This document shows positions 63,628 through 64,000 of a stretch of DNA of 64,000 bases, piece after piece (position 1 is the stretch's first letter; every line of letters starts with the position of its first letter). The translations under genes were made by a program, and so were the position numbers. Source of the stretch: Pseudomonas wayambapalatensis (lineage in GTDB: Bacteria > Pseudomonadota > Gammaproteobacteria > Pseudomonadales > Pseudomonadaceae); the NCBI GenBank assembly GCA_014268975.2, contig CP077096.1:2703501-2767500 (forward strand), written 5' to 3'. The notes beneath the pieces are model-generated. The model did no database searches. It was not told the origin of the DNA and worked only from the letters and a program-made list of their open reading frames with translations.

Positions 63628-64000
63628 TCAAGGCGCTACAGCAGACAGGATCGCGTGGGCTGCACGGACCCGTTCATCGTTGGGGTAATTGCGATTGGCG
63701 AGCAGCGCGATGGCGACCCCCTTGGCAGGCACAAAGGCGACGTAGGCACCGAACCCGGTAGTGGCCCCGGTCTTGTTATACCAGTACGCCGGGCCGGCCG
63801 GTTGTGCGGGTTGCAGCCGTGTAGCGATTTGCGGCTCACGGATCATCTGCACACCATTGCCCTTGATCAGGGTGTCGAGTGCGACCGGGTAGGGGTAGCG
63901 TTCCCAGCCCAGGCCCTGGGTCATGTCGCCCACCTGGAAGTAGCCGCCGTGGGTGATGGCGATCGCCTTGGCCATATCCGCCGACAATCCCCGTGGATCG
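63628..64000 (-). CDS. class C beta-lactamase (AmpC-like), C-terminal part (cut by window end)
   Basis: About 124 residues are in the window, ending at TGA 63628-63630; the start is beyond 64000. The KTG triad of serine beta-lactamases is seen in WYNKTGATTGFGAYVAFVP, followed by GVAIALLANRNYPNDERVRAAHAIL, the characteristic AmpC end. The nucleophile SxxK and YxN motifs are outside. It is likely a periplasmic cephalosporinase. Its regulator AmpR, if present, is outside too. Confidence 0.88.
   Translation of the reverse strand, partial: DPRGLSADMAKAIAITHGGYFQVGDMTQGLGWERYPYPVALDTLIKGNGVQMIREPQIATRLQPAQPAGPAYWYNKTGATTGFGAYVAFVPAKGVAIALLANRNYPNDERVRAAHAILSAVAP

Noticed and set aside
1..64000. 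CRISPR array, tRNA or rRNA genes
   Set aside because: No regularly spaced repeats, cloverleaf-like segments or rRNA-like sequence were noticed on reading; no scan could be run.

Overview
The window looks like chromosomal DNA of a Pseudomonas, most probably the P. putida group. Supports are the GC-rich coding bias, the REP-type repeats around the GGGAGCGGGCTTGCCCGCG core, and many proteins close to P. putida ones: D-lysine aminotransferase AmaC, piperideine-carboxylate reductase DpkA, the galactarate/glucarate operon, MdtABC and Tpx. No rRNA, tRNA, CRISPR array or prophage was seen. Two genes are cut by the window ends: a LysR regulator on the left and a class C beta-lactamase on the right.

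Layout. 1-4928: a compact + strand cluster with a LysR tail, a TauD-type dioxygenase, an acyl/aminoacyl-adenylating ligase, a thermostable-hemolysin-family (GNAT-like) protein and a Bcr/CflA-type exporter; I read it as an undescribed small-molecule pathway. 5040-11379: a minus-strand molybdenum hydroxylase operon (2Fe-2S subunit, Mo subunit, triheme cytochrome c, XdhC, MocA-like transferase) with a GNAT gene beyond it. 11683-14532: small membrane and secreted proteins, a TauE/SafE exporter and a divergent AraC regulator. 14613-24588: aldaric acid catabolism (GntR regulator; kdgD-gudP-garD-semialdehyde dehydrogenase) interrupted by a 683-residue flavin/iron-sulfur reductase, followed by a class I glutamine-amidotransferase-like hydrolase. 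A near-identical palindrome lies upstream of both the regulator and kdgD.

25003-29067: the D-lysine genes dpkA and amaC, which I recall as neighbours in P. putida, are separated by an AT-richer minus-strand island (26060-27545). It carries a small glycine-zipper protein that looks like a membrane-active antibacterial effector, followed by three paralogous small membrane proteins that look like immunity proteins. The middle copy is a pseudogene (one nonsense codon, one homopolymer frameshift), and remnants of the effector C-terminus precede the second and third copies. This is the most interesting system in the window.

29348-42627: amino acid permease, thiol peroxidase, a complete MdtABC-type tripartite efflux operon with its own outer-membrane lipoprotein, and a MHYT-GGDEF-EAL protein. 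42624-49412: conserved hypotheticals, a solitary tyrosine recombinase, an orphan gspG-gspF pair with a divergent lytic transglycosylase, a VOC protein and a CAP-domain protein. 49669-55791: TonB-dependent siderophore receptor, SleB-like hydrolase, AEC transporter with LysR regulator, and a PstS-OmpA fusion. 55876-61996: XRE-cupin regulator, TMADH/dienoyl-reductase-like flavoenzyme, class II aldolase, NCS1 permease and EamA exporter. 62057-64000: small proteins, an 80-nt palindrome and the C-terminus of AmpC.
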